Below, piece after piece: positions 9,538 through 19,447 of a DNA stretch of 40,846 nucleotides (positions are counted from its first letter, which is position 1; every line of letters starts with the position of its first letter). The notes under the pieces were generated by a model, which was not told the origin of the DNA, made no database searches, and saw only the letters and a program-made list of their open reading frames with translations. The stretch is from Succinatimonas hippei YIT 12066 (GTDB taxonomy: Bacteria > Pseudomonadota > Gammaproteobacteria > Enterobacterales > Succinivibrionaceae). The stretch is from assembly GCF_000188195.1 (NCBI RefSeq), contig NZ_GL831017.1:30354-71199 (forward strand). Reading direction: 5' to 3'. The position numbers and the translations under genes were made by a program.

Positions 9538-10890
9538 TTAACCCTCCAGCTCGATCTTAGTCAAGCTTCTGCGGAGCAAAGGACCGTAATCGGTCTTGCC
9601 AGGACATGCATAAGTGCACAAAGCCACGTCTTCTTCAGCAAGCTCCAATAAGCCGAGAAGCTTTGCCTGATCAACGTCGTTGATCTCAATGGCGCGCAGC
9701 AGCATGGTAGGTTCCATATCAAACGGGAATACCTTCTCGTACTGTCCGATAGGAACCATCGGGCGCGGACCGCCGTTTAAAGCGGTGTTGAAGGTGTAAG
9801 ATGCCGGTTTGAAGAAAGCAGAAGCGAATGCACGGGATACTGAATGGCGGTTAAAGCCGGGGCCCATCCAACCCAAGAACTCATTCATGGTACCCTCTTC
9901 GATAAGGGAAACCTGAAGGTGATAACGGCCGAGGTATGCAAACGGACCTACTGCCTTATTGCCCCAAAGCACGCTGCCTGCGATAACGCGGACGCCGTGC
10001 GGAGCGTCGGCTACTTCGTCTGCGGTCAGCTCGCTTACTGAAGCCCCCTGATAGGTAGATACCAAACGCGGGTTCTTAGCGCAAGGGCCGGCAACGGAAA
10101 TAACGCGCTTACCGTAGTACTGACCTTCGGTAAACAAATGACCGATTGCGATTACATCCTGATAGCCGATGTGCCAAACGGTCTTGGTCTCGGAAACAGG
10201 ATCAAGGAAATGAATATGAGTTCCCGGCAATCCTGCAGGATGCGGACCGGTGAAAACTTCTTCAGTTACATTATTTGCGGTGCAGGAAGGTAAAGATCCT
10301 TCAGCTTTGCAGACGTATACCTTGAAATCGCCTAAACGGCTTAACACCTTAAGGCCATTGAGGAAAGCTTCGGGATCGGCGCTAATTACCACTTTCGGAT
10401 CTGCGGCAAGGGGATTAGTGTCCATTGCCGTGACGAATAAAGAGTGCGGTAAAGTATTAACGGCAGGGATCTTGTCAAACGGGCGGGCACGGAAAGCTGT
10501 CCACATGCCGGATTCGACGAGCTCATCAATAACTTCTTTTGAAGTCAGATCCATTAATTTATCGGCCGGGGTCTTTTTAAACTCAACACTCTTGCCATTC
10601 GGATCAATTTCAATTACTACTGACTGCAGGACACGTCTTTCACCGCGATTTACGGCTACAACCTTTCCCGCAACCGGAGCGGTAAAACGTACTCCGGGAT
10701 TTTTCTTATCCTCGAAAAGAACCTGGCCTTTTTTGACGACGTCGCCTGTTTCAATCGCCATGGAAGGTCTCAAGCCGGGATGATCACACACGCCTAAAAT
10801 ACCGACGTGAGCTACCGCTGGAGACTCTCCTATAGATTGCAGAGGCTGGCCGCCGATCGGCAGGTCCAATCCTTTTTTGATGTTAATCAT
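9538..10890 (-). CDS. nqrA: Na+-NQR subunit A
   Basis: NqrA is the soluble-facing subunit of Na+-NQR. I chose the ATG at 10890, giving a start MINIKKGLDLPIGG that matches the family N-terminus (MI-IKKGLDLPI-G). A TTG 36 bases upstream would add 12 residues not typical of the family. The protein contains the biotinyl-like segment (GDVVKKGQVLFEDKKNPGV) and the C-terminal CPGKTDYG region. First gene of the six-gene operon. NqrM, which helps mature the complex, is not found after nqrF here. Confidence 0.96.
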   Translation of the reverse strand: MINIKKGLDLPIGGQPLQSIGESPAVAHVGILGVCDHPGLRPSMAIETGDVVKKGQVLFEDKKNPGVRFTAPVAGKVVAVNRGERRVLQSVVIEIDPNGKSVEFKKTPADKLMDLTSKEVIDELVESGMWTAFRARPFDKIPAVNTLPHSLFVTAMDTNPLAADPKVVISADPEAFLNGLKVLSRLGDFKVYVCKAEGSLPSCTANNVTEEVFTGPHPAGLPGTHIHFLDPVSETKTVWHIGYQDVIAIGHLFTEGQYYGKRVISVAGPCAKNPRLVSTYQGASVSELTADEVADAPHGVRVIAGSVLWGNKAVGPFAYLGRYHLQVSLIEEGTMNEFLGWMGPGFNRHSVSRAFASAFFKPASYTFNTALNGGPRPMVPIGQYEKVFPFDMEPTMLLRAIEINDVDQAKLLGLLELAEEDVALCTYACPGKTDYGPLLRRSLTKIELEG

Positions 10891-11132
10891 AGGCGGTTCC
10901 AATCCTAAACTTCTGGGAGAAAACAACTACTCCACTGCAAATCCTCTTAAATTGAGCGGTATTTTTATTGGTAATAAAAGCCAAACTCAAATAAGCAGAC
11001 TTAATCAGATAAATTTTATCATAAATATTAAAAAGTAATTTACGAAAATTACGCGCTTTTGTACTGCGTCAACATTTTGCAAAAAATATGCACCAACGCT
11101 CAAAAAATTAAAAAAGCATCTTGACTGATACA
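10891..11132 (-). promoter_or_regulatory. nqr operon leader and likely promoter region
   Basis: This AT-rich gap precedes nqrA. The best -10 candidate on the minus strand is TATGAT at 11018-11023, within TATGATAAAAT, but no good -35 sits at the standard distance. A TTGACG at 11067-11072 lacks a matching -10. A 7-bp inverted repeat (GTAATTT at 11035-11041, AAATTAC at 11046-11052) lies just upstream of the -10 candidate and could be a protein site. The exact promoter is not determined. Confidence 0.3.
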
Positions 11133-11169
11133 AATTTATCAATTTTGTAAGTTGAAAGATTGATAAATT
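11133..11169. repeat. 11-bp perfect inverted repeat downstream of ampG
   Basis: AATTTATCAAT (11133-11143) is matched by ATTGATAAATT (11159-11169) with a 15-base spacer. It begins 5 bases after the ampG stop. It may be a weak 3' hairpin of the long minus-strand transcript; T-runs appear 20-30 bases further on. The length and symmetry would equally suit an operator. Confidence 0.6.
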
Positions 11170-11174
11170 ATGCC

Positions 11175-12467
11175 CTACTCAAAAACCGATCCGTTTCCGT
11201 TCCACGGAGCGACTTTAAATAAAAGCAGCATTCCGGGAACGGCCAAAAGCGTACATAAAATAAAGAAACTCTCCCAACCGAGACTCTCTACCAAAAATCC
11301 GGTCGCGGCATTGCAGAAAGTACGGGGTACGGCAGAGAAAGAGGTTAAAAGCGCAAATTGCGTAGCGGTATAGGAAGGATTGGTTTCGCGCGCGATAAAA
11401 GAAACGAAAGCGGCAGTTCCAAGCCCCGTACCTAAAGCCTCGGCACCGATAACCAGTGCAAGCAGCCACACACCGGCTCTTCCCTCACTCCCGGCATGGG
11501 CAAGCCACACAAAGCCTAAAATCGTTACCATCTGCGCTATACCGAAAAGCCACAGCGCTTTATTAATACCGATTTTAAGCATGATAACCCCGCCTAACAG
11601 GCCGCCTGCCACCATTGACCATAATCCGGCATTCTTGGCTACGATGCCTATTGTCGTAAGATTAAATCCCATGTCCATATAAAACGGCGTGGCAAGCGCC
11701 GTTGCCATCGAGTCGCCGATTTTATATAAAAAAACGAAAGCTACGGTCAACAATGCCGCCGCAATGCCGCGTCTTTTTATGAATTCAGAAAAAGGCTCCA
11801 CTACGGCCTGCTTTAAAGTGCGCGGTTTATGCGCAACCTTGGGCTCTTTTAAAAATATGCTGAGAATAAATCCCGGCACCAAGGCACAGCCTGTTATGGT
11901 AAAAACCGCATGCCAAGGCATAATATCGGCCAATATAAGCGATAAACCGCCCGGGACCAAACTTGAAATACGGTATGCGTTAACAAAAAGCGAGTTGCCA
12001 AGTCCCAGCTCATTGTCAGACAATATTTCACGCCGATAGGCATCAATGACGATATCCTGACTTGCCGAAGCAAAAGCAACTAACAGCGCCCCCAAAGACA
12101 CCAAGCCCATCGAATACTGCGGTTTTAAAAATCCTAAGGCGCTGATTAAGGCGATAAGGACAAGCTGTGTTGCAAGCATCCAGCCGCGCCTTCTGCCTAA
12201 ATTAAACAGAGTAAAGCGATCTAAAACTGGTGCCCACAAAAATTTCCAGGTATAAGGGATCATGATAAGCGACATAATCCCGATTATTTTCAGATCAATT
12301 CCTTCCTTGCGCAGCCAAGCGGACATCAAATTTAAGAGCACAAAAAGCGGCAAACCGGATGAAAATCCGGTTATAAGACAGATGCCCATATTTTTAGAAA
12401 AGATTTGCGCGGCAAGCGTCGGCTTGTTTTCTGTACCTGCCGCTGTTTTTGACTCCATATCAGTCAC
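11175..12467 (-). CDS. ampG: AmpG-family muropeptide permease
   Basis: AmpG imports anhydro-muropeptides from cell wall turnover into the cytoplasm. The 430-residue protein has about 12 predicted membrane spans and the family N-terminal signature GFSSGLPLFVLLNLMSAWLR, then IPYTWKFLWAPVLDRF. The listed start is a GTG that overlaps the yajQ stop; an in-frame ATG at 12458 would shorten it by 3 residues. Neither has a strong ribosome binding site, so translational coupling to yajQ is likely. Other PAT-family MFS permeases are the only alternative. Confidence 0.88.
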   Translation of the reverse strand: MTDMESKTAAGTENKPTLAAQIFSKNMGICLITGFSSGLPLFVLLNLMSAWLRKEGIDLKIIGIMSLIMIPYTWKFLWAPVLDRFTLFNLGRRRGWMLATQLVLIALISALGFLKPQYSMGLVSLGALLVAFASASQDIVIDAYRREILSDNELGLGNSLFVNAYRISSLVPGGLSLILADIMPWHAVFTITGCALVPGFILSIFLKEPKVAHKPRTLKQAVVEPFSEFIKRRGIAAALLTVAFVFLYKIGDSMATALATPFYMDMGFNLTTIGIVAKNAGLWSMVAGGLLGGVIMLKIGINKALWLFGIAQMVTILGFVWLAHAGSEGRAGVWLLALVIGAEALGTGLGTAAFVSFIARETNPSYTATQFALLTSFSAVPRTFCNAATGFLVESLGWESFFILCTLLAVPGMLLLFKVAPWNGNGSVFE

Positions 12468-12948
12468 GGAAATTATTGTACTGCAGCGGCTGCGAAAGCT
12501 CAGCGCCGCGCACCAATGCGATAACCGCCTGCAAATCGTCGCGCTTTTTACCGCTTACTCTTACGGTATCGTCATTGATTTTAGCATCAACTTTAATTTT
12601 GGAATCTTTGATAAGCTTGATAATCTTTTTGCCCAGATCTTTATCAATACCTTCTTTAAACTTCACAGTCTGAATCGATTTTTTCCCAGAACGGGTAATT
12701 TCCCCGAATTCGGCAGCCGTAGCCTCAATATTGCGCTTAACGAGTTTGCCGCGCAGAATATCATCCATCTGCTGCACCTGAAATTCTTCATCAGCCTCGA
12801 CTTTAACCGTAAGATCCTGCTTATTTAAAGTAAATGCCGCCTCAACGCCGCGAAAATCATAACGGCTTTGCAGTTCGCGATTGGCATTATCCACGGCGTT
12901 TTGCAATTCATCTTTTTTAATTTCCGAAACAATGTCAAATGACGGCAT
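12460..12948 (-). CDS. yajQ: YajQ family nucleotide-binding protein
   Basis: A 162-residue protein matching YajQ (DUF520, about 163 residues) along its length: starts MPSFDIVSEIKKDELQNAVD, and contains SRYDFRG, KKIIKLIKDSKIKV and the C-terminal QPLQYNNFRD. Members bind nucleotides (cyclic di-GMP has been reported for some). It begins 6 bases after dxs and its end overlaps ampG. Confidence 0.96.
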   Translation of the reverse strand: MPSFDIVSEIKKDELQNAVDNANRELQSRYDFRGVEAAFTLNKQDLTVKVEADEEFQVQQMDDILRGKLVKRNIEATAAEFGEITRSGKKSIQTVKFKEGIDKDLGKKIIKLIKDSKIKVDAKINDDTVRVSGKKRDDLQAVIALVRGAELSQPLQYNNFRD

Positions 12949-12954
12949 ATTTAC

Positions 12955-14835
12955 TTACTCCTTAAGAAAAGCTGCCACAGTTTCATCAAGACCAGAAACG
13001 TCAAGCCTCAAATCATGAATTATTTCTTTACGGGTTCCTTCCATGATATAGCGATCGGGAAGTCCCAAATTCAAAACCTTAACCTTCCTATCACCTATCT
13101 TACGCTGCACGAAGGATGCTATCTCTTCACCGATGCCGCCCTTTACCACTCCGTCCTCGACGGTAATGATGCGATCATGGGTTTTTATCAGATCTTCAAC
13201 CAAAGCCTCATCCCACGGTTTTATAAAGCGCATATCAACTAAGGTGTAGCCTTGTTCTTTTGCATATTCAAGGTAATCCTGTGAGAAAACGCCAAAGCAC
13301 AGCACTGCAATTTTCGCTCCCTCACTTAAGACTCTTCCCTTACCTATCTCTACGGTATCATCAAGCGTGATGCCGTCAAGTTCGCCGACCCCTTCCGTCC
13401 GCGGATAACGTACCGCACAGGGATGACCTAACTTAAATCCGGTATTTAGCATTTTATAAAGTTCATCACGGGATGACGGCGCCATAATAGTAAGATTGGG
13501 AATTGCCTTTAAAGCGGCAATATCAAAAGCACCGTGATGAGTAGGACCGTCTGGGCCTACAACACCGGCTCGGTCGATAGCCAGCATAATCGGCAGATCC
13601 TGCAATGCCAAATCATGAAACACGCTGTCATAAGCGCGCTGCAGGAAAGTTGAGTAAATCGCAACCACTGGGCGCATACCGCCTGCGGCAAGACCAGAGG
13701 CAAACACCAAAGAATGCTCTTCGGCAATAGCGACATCAAAAAAGCGATCGGGATATCTTTTGGCAAATTCATCAAGTGCCGATCCGATACGCATGGCAGG
13801 AGTAATTCCGACTAACTTATCGTTCTGCGCTGCCTTATCACACATCCAGCGGCCGAATACCGCAGAAAAAGAGCGATCCGACGGAAAAGGCGTAGGATGA
13901 ACGCCCTCTGCAGGATCAAAACGCGGCACGCCGTGATAGCAAATCGGATCTTTTTCTGCAGGAGGATAACCCTTGCCTTTGCAAGTAACGACATGCAGAA
14001 ACTGCAAACCGCCGATTTCTTTTACGTTCTGTAAAATCTGCACCAATCCTTTAACGTCATGCCCGTCCACCGGTCCTATATAATTAAAGCCGAACTCCTC
14101 AAACAAAGTTCCGGGCATGATCATGCCCTTGACATGCTCTTGCGCCCTCAAGGCAAAACGTCTTACCGCCGGCAGCTTTTCCAAAACTTTTTTGCCGCCT
14201 TCGACAAGCTTGGCGTAGTGAGGGTTTGACAGCACTCGCGACAAACCTTTGGCAAGACCGCCGACATTTTCTGAAATACTCATCTCGTTATCATTTAAGA
14301 TCACAAGAAGATTGACGCCCTTGTCCATAAAGGCTCCGGCATGGTTTAAAGCTTCAAAAGCCATGCCGCCCGACAAAGCGCCGTCACCGATAACCGCAAC
14401 CACCTGGCGCTTGGTGCCAAGCTGATGCTGCGCTACGGCAATGCCTAAAGCGGATCCGATGGATGTAGACGCATGCCCCGTAGATAAAACATCATAAGGA
14501 GTCTCTCCACGCCAGATAAACGCATGCAGACCGCCTTTTTGTCTGATAGTGGCAAGCTCTTTACGGTGTCCCGTTAAAATTTTATGCGGATAGGCCTGAT
14601 GACCGACATCCCAAATTAAAAAATCATCAGGGGTATCAAAAACGTAGTGAAGCGCCACGGTAAGCTCGACAACGCCAAGCCCCGACGCTAAATGACCTGC
14701 GGTTTTACTTACGGTATCAATTAAGGTTTGTCTTACCTCCCGACAAAGTTCGGGAAGCTGGGAACGGCTTAATTTTCTGACATCGGCCGCATTGTGAATT
14801 TTATCCAGCAGCGGCATTAAATCCTTTTCTTCCAT
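12955..14835 (-). CDS. dxs: 1-deoxy-D-xylulose-5-phosphate synthase
   Basis: Dxs joins pyruvate and glyceraldehyde 3-phosphate in the first step of the MEP isoprenoid pathway, and uses thiamine diphosphate. The 626-residue protein (E. coli about 620) has the motifs VGHQAYPHKIL, GDGALSGGMAFEALNHAG and NDNEMSIS of the cofactor site, the catalytic Glu region IAEEHSL, and the C-terminal transketolase domain. It begins 2 bases after ispA, which uses the product of the same pathway. Confidence 0.98.
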   Translation of the reverse strand: MEEKDLMPLLDKIHNAADVRKLSRSQLPELCREVRQTLIDTVSKTAGHLASGLGVVELTVALHYVFDTPDDFLIWDVGHQAYPHKILTGHRKELATIRQKGGLHAFIWRGETPYDVLSTGHASTSIGSALGIAVAQHQLGTKRQVVAVIGDGALSGGMAFEALNHAGAFMDKGVNLLVILNDNEMSISENVGGLAKGLSRVLSNPHYAKLVEGGKKVLEKLPAVRRFALRAQEHVKGMIMPGTLFEEFGFNYIGPVDGHDVKGLVQILQNVKEIGGLQFLHVVTCKGKGYPPAEKDPICYHGVPRFDPAEGVHPTPFPSDRSFSAVFGRWMCDKAAQNDKLVGITPAMRIGSALDEFAKRYPDRFFDVAIAEEHSLVFASGLAAGGMRPVVAIYSTFLQRAYDSVFHDLALQDLPIMLAIDRAGVVGPDGPTHHGAFDIAALKAIPNLTIMAPSSRDELYKMLNTGFKLGHPCAVRYPRTEGVGELDGITLDDTVEIGKGRVLSEGAKIAVLCFGVFSQDYLEYAKEQGYTLVDMRFIKPWDEALVEDLIKTHDRIITVEDGVVKGGIGEEIASFVQRKIGDRKVKVLNLGLPDRYIMEGTRKEIIHDLRLDVSGLDETVAAFLKE

Positions 14836-14837
14836 TA

Positions 14838-15722
14838 TCAGTGATCGCGACTTACGGTAAATTCTGCAAAAGCTTTTAAAATTGAGGTATCAAGGCTCAA
14901 TAAACTTAATTTGTCCTGAGCCTTCTGTGCAGTCTGCCTGGCATAAAGCTTTGCCTCTTCAAGTCCCATGAGCGCAGGATAAGTACTTTTATCAAGACCT
15001 TCATCGCTGCCTGCGGGCTTACCGATAACCGCAGTATCACCGATAACGTCAAGAACGTCGTCCCAAACCTGAAAGGCAAGTCCCGTCAAAGCAGCATATT
15101 CATCCAAAACAGCTTTAGTTTTCTCATCAGCGTCGGCACATACGGCCCCCATTGCGACCGCAACACGAATAAGAGCCCCGGTTTTTTTAGAGTGGAGCAC
15201 TCTTAACCTCTCAAGCGGAATATGCTTGCCCTCGGCATCAAGATCCATAGCCTGTCCGCCGCACATGCCGGAAAAGCCCGCCCCTTTGGCAAGAACTGCA
15301 CACAACTCTCCCCTAAGCTCTCCGCTTAAGCCTGAATTTTTATCACTGGCAAATTCAAAGCCTAAAGTTTGCAAAGCGTCGCCTGCAAGCAAAGCGGTAG
15401 CCTGCCCGAATTTTTTATGCACCGTAGGATGACCGCGGCGCAGCTCATCATTGTCCATTTCAGGCATATCGTCATGGATCAGGGAATAAGCGTGAATGCA
15501 TTCGACTGCGGCAGCAGCATAATCAAGCGATGCATCACTTGCACCTAACGCTTTTCCGGTTGCGTAAACCAAAAGCGGGCGCGATCTCTTTCCGCCTAAT
15601 ATAAGCCCGTAGCTCATCGCTTCCTTCAATGCCGGAGCATCAGCGTCAAAAGCATCAAGACGCGCCTGCATAAAAGAGTTAACCCTATTTTTAACCCATA
15701 GGGCAAATTCATTTAACTCCAC
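14838..15722 (-). CDS. ispA: Farnesyl diphosphate synthase (short-chain prenyltransferase)
   Basis: IspA condenses isopentenyl and dimethylallyl diphosphate into farnesyl diphosphate. The 294-residue protein contains both Asp-rich motifs: LIHDDMPEMDND (first) and FQVWDDVLDVIGD (second), and the GGKRSRP substrate motif. Length matches E. coli IspA (299). It lies between xseB (8 bases upstream) and dxs (2 bases downstream), the same order as in E. coli. Confidence 0.97.
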   Translation of the reverse strand: MELNEFALWVKNRVNSFMQARLDAFDADAPALKEAMSYGLILGGKRSRPLLVYATGKALGASDASLDYAAAAVECIHAYSLIHDDMPEMDNDELRRGHPTVHKKFGQATALLAGDALQTLGFEFASDKNSGLSGELRGELCAVLAKGAGFSGMCGGQAMDLDAEGKHIPLERLRVLHSKKTGALIRVAVAMGAVCADADEKTKAVLDEYAALTGLAFQVWDDVLDVIGDTAVIGKPAGSDEGLDKSTYPALMGLEEAKLYARQTAQKAQDKLSLLSLDTSILKAFAEFTVSRDH

Positions 15723-15730
15723 GCTTCCTC

Positions 15731-15994
15731 CTAAAAAGGGACGTCATCGGGCAAAGATGCGTCCGCTTTGCTTTGATCCGCTTCTTCAAGCTGCTTTTGT
15801 ACTTTCTGCCTTGCAAAAGTGACTTTCTGCGTCATTTCATCAAGGCTTTTACGGCAGGAAAGCACGAGCTCCATGCCTTTGCCGTAAGCGGCAATGGCCT
15901 CGTCAATTGACATCTGACCGTTTTCAAGCTCCGCCACAAGCCGTTCAAGCTCACCAAGGCGCTCTTCCAAACTAGGCTCTTTTTTACCTGCCAT
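15731..15994 (-). CDS. xseB: Exodeoxyribonuclease VII small subunit
   Basis: Start set at the ATG at 15994 (MAGKKEPSLEERLGELERLV), which has GGAG 7 bases upstream. The frame is open further back to 16120 but that part overlaps pheT and is not XseB-like. The 87-residue product has the family core LEELERLVAELE-like helix and SIDEAIAAYGKGMELV. It binds the large subunit XseA, which is not in the window. Confidence 0.95.
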   Translation of the reverse strand: MAGKKEPSLEERLGELERLVAELENGQMSIDEAIAAYGKGMELVLSCRKSLDEMTQKVTFARQKVQKQLEEADQSKADASLPDDVPF

Positions 15995-16007
15995 ATTTGC
16001 TCCGATT

Positions 16008-18383
16008 TTAAGCGCGCAAATCGCCGTCAAAGTTCTGTTTGACGCCTGACACAATCTTATTTGCCAAATCTTCAACCGCACTGTCCTCAAGAGTACGGTC
16101 AGGATCTTGGAAAATAACACCTAAAGCAAGACTGCGCTTATCGCCTAATGATGCGTCCTCAAAGACGTCAAAGACGCGGACTTCTTTAATGATCGGGCTT
16201 AATCCCTTAATCATATCAACGACGGATCCTGCCTCAACACCCTTATTTAAAACGAAGGCAAAGTCACGACGTACCGACGGGAACTTGGAAACAGGTGCAT
16301 AAAGCGGGATCTTTCGCGTAATAATCGCAGATTTTTCAATTTCAAAGACGCCCACGCTCTGCTTAAAGCCTAAAGCTTTTTGCGCAAGCGGATGCAGCAT
16401 GCCGACTACGCCTACTTTACGGCCGTTTAAATAAAGATCAGCCCCCTGTCCAGGATGCAGGAACTTACTTTGAGTACGAACCCACTTGAAAGCTTTAGGA
16501 TCGGCAGTTAATGACAAAACAGCCTCGACAGTGCCTTTAATGTCGAAGAAATCGACCTGGCGGCTCTTTATATTCCACAGCTCATCATCATTATCACCCA
16601 CGCAGATGCCGGCAAGCATAGCTTCCTGACGAACTCCGTTTTCCGCATCCTTGTCAATAATGTAACGCAAGCCGTTTTCAAACAAACGCACACGTTTTTG
16701 CTGACGGTTAACGTTATATTTTGCTACCACGGCAAGGCTTGCAAGCAATGTGGTACGCATCGCTGACATTTCAGATGAAATCGGAGAGGTCAGCATTAAA
16801 GGATGAGCATCATCAAAGACACTTAATACTTTAGGATCGGTAAACGAATAAGTAATGGCTTCAAGATAACCGTTATCAGTCATTACGTCTCTTATTCTTC
16901 TATCCTTGACTACATGCTCGGCCTCATGGGTCATATACAAGTCGGAAACCGGCAAACGGTTTTCAATATTGTTGTAACCGTGAATTCTCGCTACTTCCTC
17001 GATTAAATCCTCTTCAATGGCGATGTCAAAACGGAAGCTCGGAGAGGTGGCGGTAAAGCCGTCTGCGGTTTTAGTCGGATTTAAATCAAGGCGTGACAGA
17101 ATATTGAATACTTCATCATCGTCAATGCGCTTGCCTAAAACTTTAGCAAGGCGATCGCGGCGCAAAGGAATGGGAGCGTATTCAGGCAGTAAATTTTCAT
17201 GCTCAACACCGTTTATCGGACCAGCCACGCCGCCTGCAATTTGTAAGAGCAAATCGGTAGCACGTTCCATAGCAAGGCGCTGGACAAAAGGATCAACACC
17301 GCGTTCATAGCGATGCGAAGCGTCGGTATTAAGTCCGTATTCGCGGGCGCGTCCCTTGATGGCAACGGGTGAGAAGAAAGCAGCTTCAAGTAAAACATCG
17401 GTGGTAGCGTCATTGATGCCCGAATTCAAGCCGCCGAAAATACCGGCAAGAGCAACCGGACCTTTAGCATCGGCAATTACCAAAGTATCGGGCTTTAATG
17501 CAACTTCATCGCCTGAAAGCAATGTAAGCTTCTCGCCCTCTTGCGCCATTCTGACGATAATTTTTTCATTTAAATTATTTAAATCAAATGAATGCAGCGG
17601 CTGACACAGCTCCAGCATTACGTAATTGGTGACGTCAACGATGGGAGATACGGAGCGGATACCGCAGCGGCGCAGTCTTTCGGTCATCCACAATGGGCTT
17701 TTTGCCTTTTGATTGACACCGTGAATAATTCTGCATAAATAACGCGGGCAGGCTTCAGGTGCCTTAACCTCAACCGGGAAAATATCCTCACAGGAAGGAG
17801 GAACAGTCTTAAACTCAGGCTCATTAACATCAGTATTAAGCAGAACACCTACTTCACGGGCAAGTCCGCGAATTCCGAGACAGTCGGGACGGTTGGTGGT
17901 CAGATCTACTTCAATAGCGCTGTCATCAAGCTGCATGTATTCGTGTACATCCATGCCGATAGGAGCATCATCGGGAAGCTCGATAATTCCGTCCGACTCT
18001 TCTGCCATACCAAGCTCCGCATAGGAACAAAGCATGCCGCAGGAATCTACACCGCGCAGCTTGGCCGCTTTAATAGTAATACCGGGCAGCTTGGCTCCGA
18101 CCAGGGAAACGGCTACTTTAAGCCCTTCCCTGCAGTTGGGTGCACCACAAACAATCTGCAGCAGTTCTCCTGTTCCGACATCGACTTTAGTTACGTGCAG
18201 ATGATCGGAATCAGGATGGTTAAAACACTCAACGACTTTACCGACGACAACTTTGTCAAACTCTCCGCAGACAGGAAAAACGGTATCAACCTCAAGACCT
18301 GCCATGGTGATCATGTCGGAAAGTTCGTCTGCACTTAAGGTATTGGGAACCCAAGTATCAATCCACTTTTTATTAAATCTCAT
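16008..18383 (-). CDS. pheT: Phenylalanine--tRNA ligase beta subunit
   Basis: A 791-residue protein matching bacterial PheT (E. coli 795). It has an N-terminal tRNA-binding (OB) domain (about residues 40-150), the B3/B4 editing region (HRYERGVDPF near residue 350), the B5 domain, and a C-terminal anticodon-binding FDX-ACB domain starting near KFPSVRRDFAFVLNKG. It forms an alpha2-beta2 enzyme with PheS. It lies 27 bases after pheS and 13 bases before xseB; the ihfA gene that often follows pheT is absent. Confidence 0.98.
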   Translation of the reverse strand: MRFNKKWIDTWVPNTLSADELSDMITMAGLEVDTVFPVCGEFDKVVVGKVVECFNHPDSDHLHVTKVDVGTGELLQIVCGAPNCREGLKVAVSLVGAKLPGITIKAAKLRGVDSCGMLCSYAELGMAEESDGIIELPDDAPIGMDVHEYMQLDDSAIEVDLTTNRPDCLGIRGLAREVGVLLNTDVNEPEFKTVPPSCEDIFPVEVKAPEACPRYLCRIIHGVNQKAKSPLWMTERLRRCGIRSVSPIVDVTNYVMLELCQPLHSFDLNNLNEKIIVRMAQEGEKLTLLSGDEVALKPDTLVIADAKGPVALAGIFGGLNSGINDATTDVLLEAAFFSPVAIKGRAREYGLNTDASHRYERGVDPFVQRLAMERATDLLLQIAGGVAGPINGVEHENLLPEYAPIPLRRDRLAKVLGKRIDDDEVFNILSRLDLNPTKTADGFTATSPSFRFDIAIEEDLIEEVARIHGYNNIENRLPVSDLYMTHEAEHVVKDRRIRDVMTDNGYLEAITYSFTDPKVLSVFDDAHPLMLTSPISSEMSAMRTTLLASLAVVAKYNVNRQQKRVRLFENGLRYIIDKDAENGVRQEAMLAGICVGDNDDELWNIKSRQVDFFDIKGTVEAVLSLTADPKAFKWVRTQSKFLHPGQGADLYLNGRKVGVVGMLHPLAQKALGFKQSVGVFEIEKSAIITRKIPLYAPVSKFPSVRRDFAFVLNKGVEAGSVVDMIKGLSPIIKEVRVFDVFEDASLGDKRSLALGVIFQDPDRTLEDSAVEDLANKIVSGVKQNFDGDLRA

Positions 18384-18410
18384 TTTCTTTAATTCCGTCT
18401 TAAATTCCGA

Positions 18411-19394
18411 TTAGGCAAACTGCTTTAAGAAACGCATGTCGTTTTCAAAGAAAGCGCGTAAATCATTTACTCCGTAACGCAGCATGGTAAGGCGCTCAAC
18501 GCCCATACCGAAGGCAAAGCCTACATATTTTTCAGGATCAACGCCGACATTCTTCAACACATTGGGATGAACCATGCCGCAGCCTAAAACTTCAAGCCAT
18601 TTGCCGCCCTTGCGTTTAACGTCAACCTCTGCCGACGGTTCGGTAAACGGGAAGTAGGACGGACGGAAACGCACTTCAAGCTCCTCTTCAAAGAAGTTGC
18701 GTAAAAATTCGTATAAAACGCCCTTTAATTCGGCAAAAGAAGAATGCTCCTCAACTAAAAGGCCTTCCACCTGATGGAACATCGGAGTATGGGTCATATC
18801 GTAGTCATTGCGATAAACTCGGCCCGGGGCGATGATGCGGATAGGCGGCTTTTTATTTTCCATTGTGCGGATCTGTACGGAAGAAGTCTGGGAACGCAGC
18901 AAAAGTCCGTTCTCCAGCATAAAAGTATCGTGAGAAGCACGGGCCGGATGATGCGGAGGCAGATTCAAAGCGTCAAAATTATGATAATCATCTTCAATCT
19001 CAGGACCGCCTACGGTAGTAAATCCCATGGATCCGAATAATTCTTCAATACGCTCGATAGTACGGGTCACCGGATGAATATTGCCGCGCTCACTGTGACG
19101 TCCAGGTAATGAGATATCGACTCTTTCTTTGGCAAGCTTTTCATCCATCACGGCTTTTTCAATAGCAATGCGACGTTCTTCAATTGCGGCAATGACGGCC
19201 TGCTTGTTTTCATTAACCAAAGCGCCGCGCTGCGGACGCTCTTCTGCTGACAAAGCGGCCAGCTCTTTCATAAATTGAGCAAAAATACCTTTTTTGCCTA
19301 AATAATTAACGCGGACCGTATCTAATTCTTGGAGAGTTTTAGCGCCTTTGGCGGCATTTACGCCATTTTCTTTGGCTTCGACTAATTTGTCCAT
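18411..19394 (-). CDS. pheS: Phenylalanine--tRNA ligase alpha subunit
   Basis: The catalytic subunit of PheRS, 327 residues as in E. coli. The N-terminal coiled-coil arm covers about the first 85 residues. Class II motif 2 is [20 protein letters not shown] and motif 3 is [17 protein letters not shown]. It is the first gene of a long run that continues through pheT, xseB, ispA, dxs, yajQ and ampG. Confidence 0.98.
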   Translation of the reverse strand: MDKLVEAKENGVNAAKGAKTLQELDTVRVNYLGKKGIFAQFMKELAALSAEERPQRGALVNENKQAVIAAIEERRIAIEKAVMDEKLAKERVDISLPGRHSERGNIHPVTRTIERIEELFGSMGFTTVGGPEIEDDYHNFDALNLPPHHPARASHDTFMLENGLLLRSQTSSVQIRTMENKKPPIRIIAPGRVYRNDYDMTHTPMFHQVEGLLVEEHSSFAELKGVLYEFLRNFFEEELEVRFRPSYFPFTEPSAEVDVKRKGGKWLEVLGCGMVHPNVLKNVGVDPEKYVGFAFGMGVERLTMLRYGVNDLRAFFENDMRFLKQFA

Positions 19395-19447
19395 CGGTTT
19401 AATCCATACACAGTAACGGGAATTTTTCCCAAAAATAAACTGAAACG

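Noticed and set aside
10891-10926. TTG-started 12-residue extension of NqrA
   Set aside because: Not seen in the family N-terminus; ATG at 10890 matches it.
15995-16120. Longer N-terminus for xseB
   Set aside because: Overlaps the pheT end and is not XseB-like; the ATG at 15994 has a good ribosome binding site.
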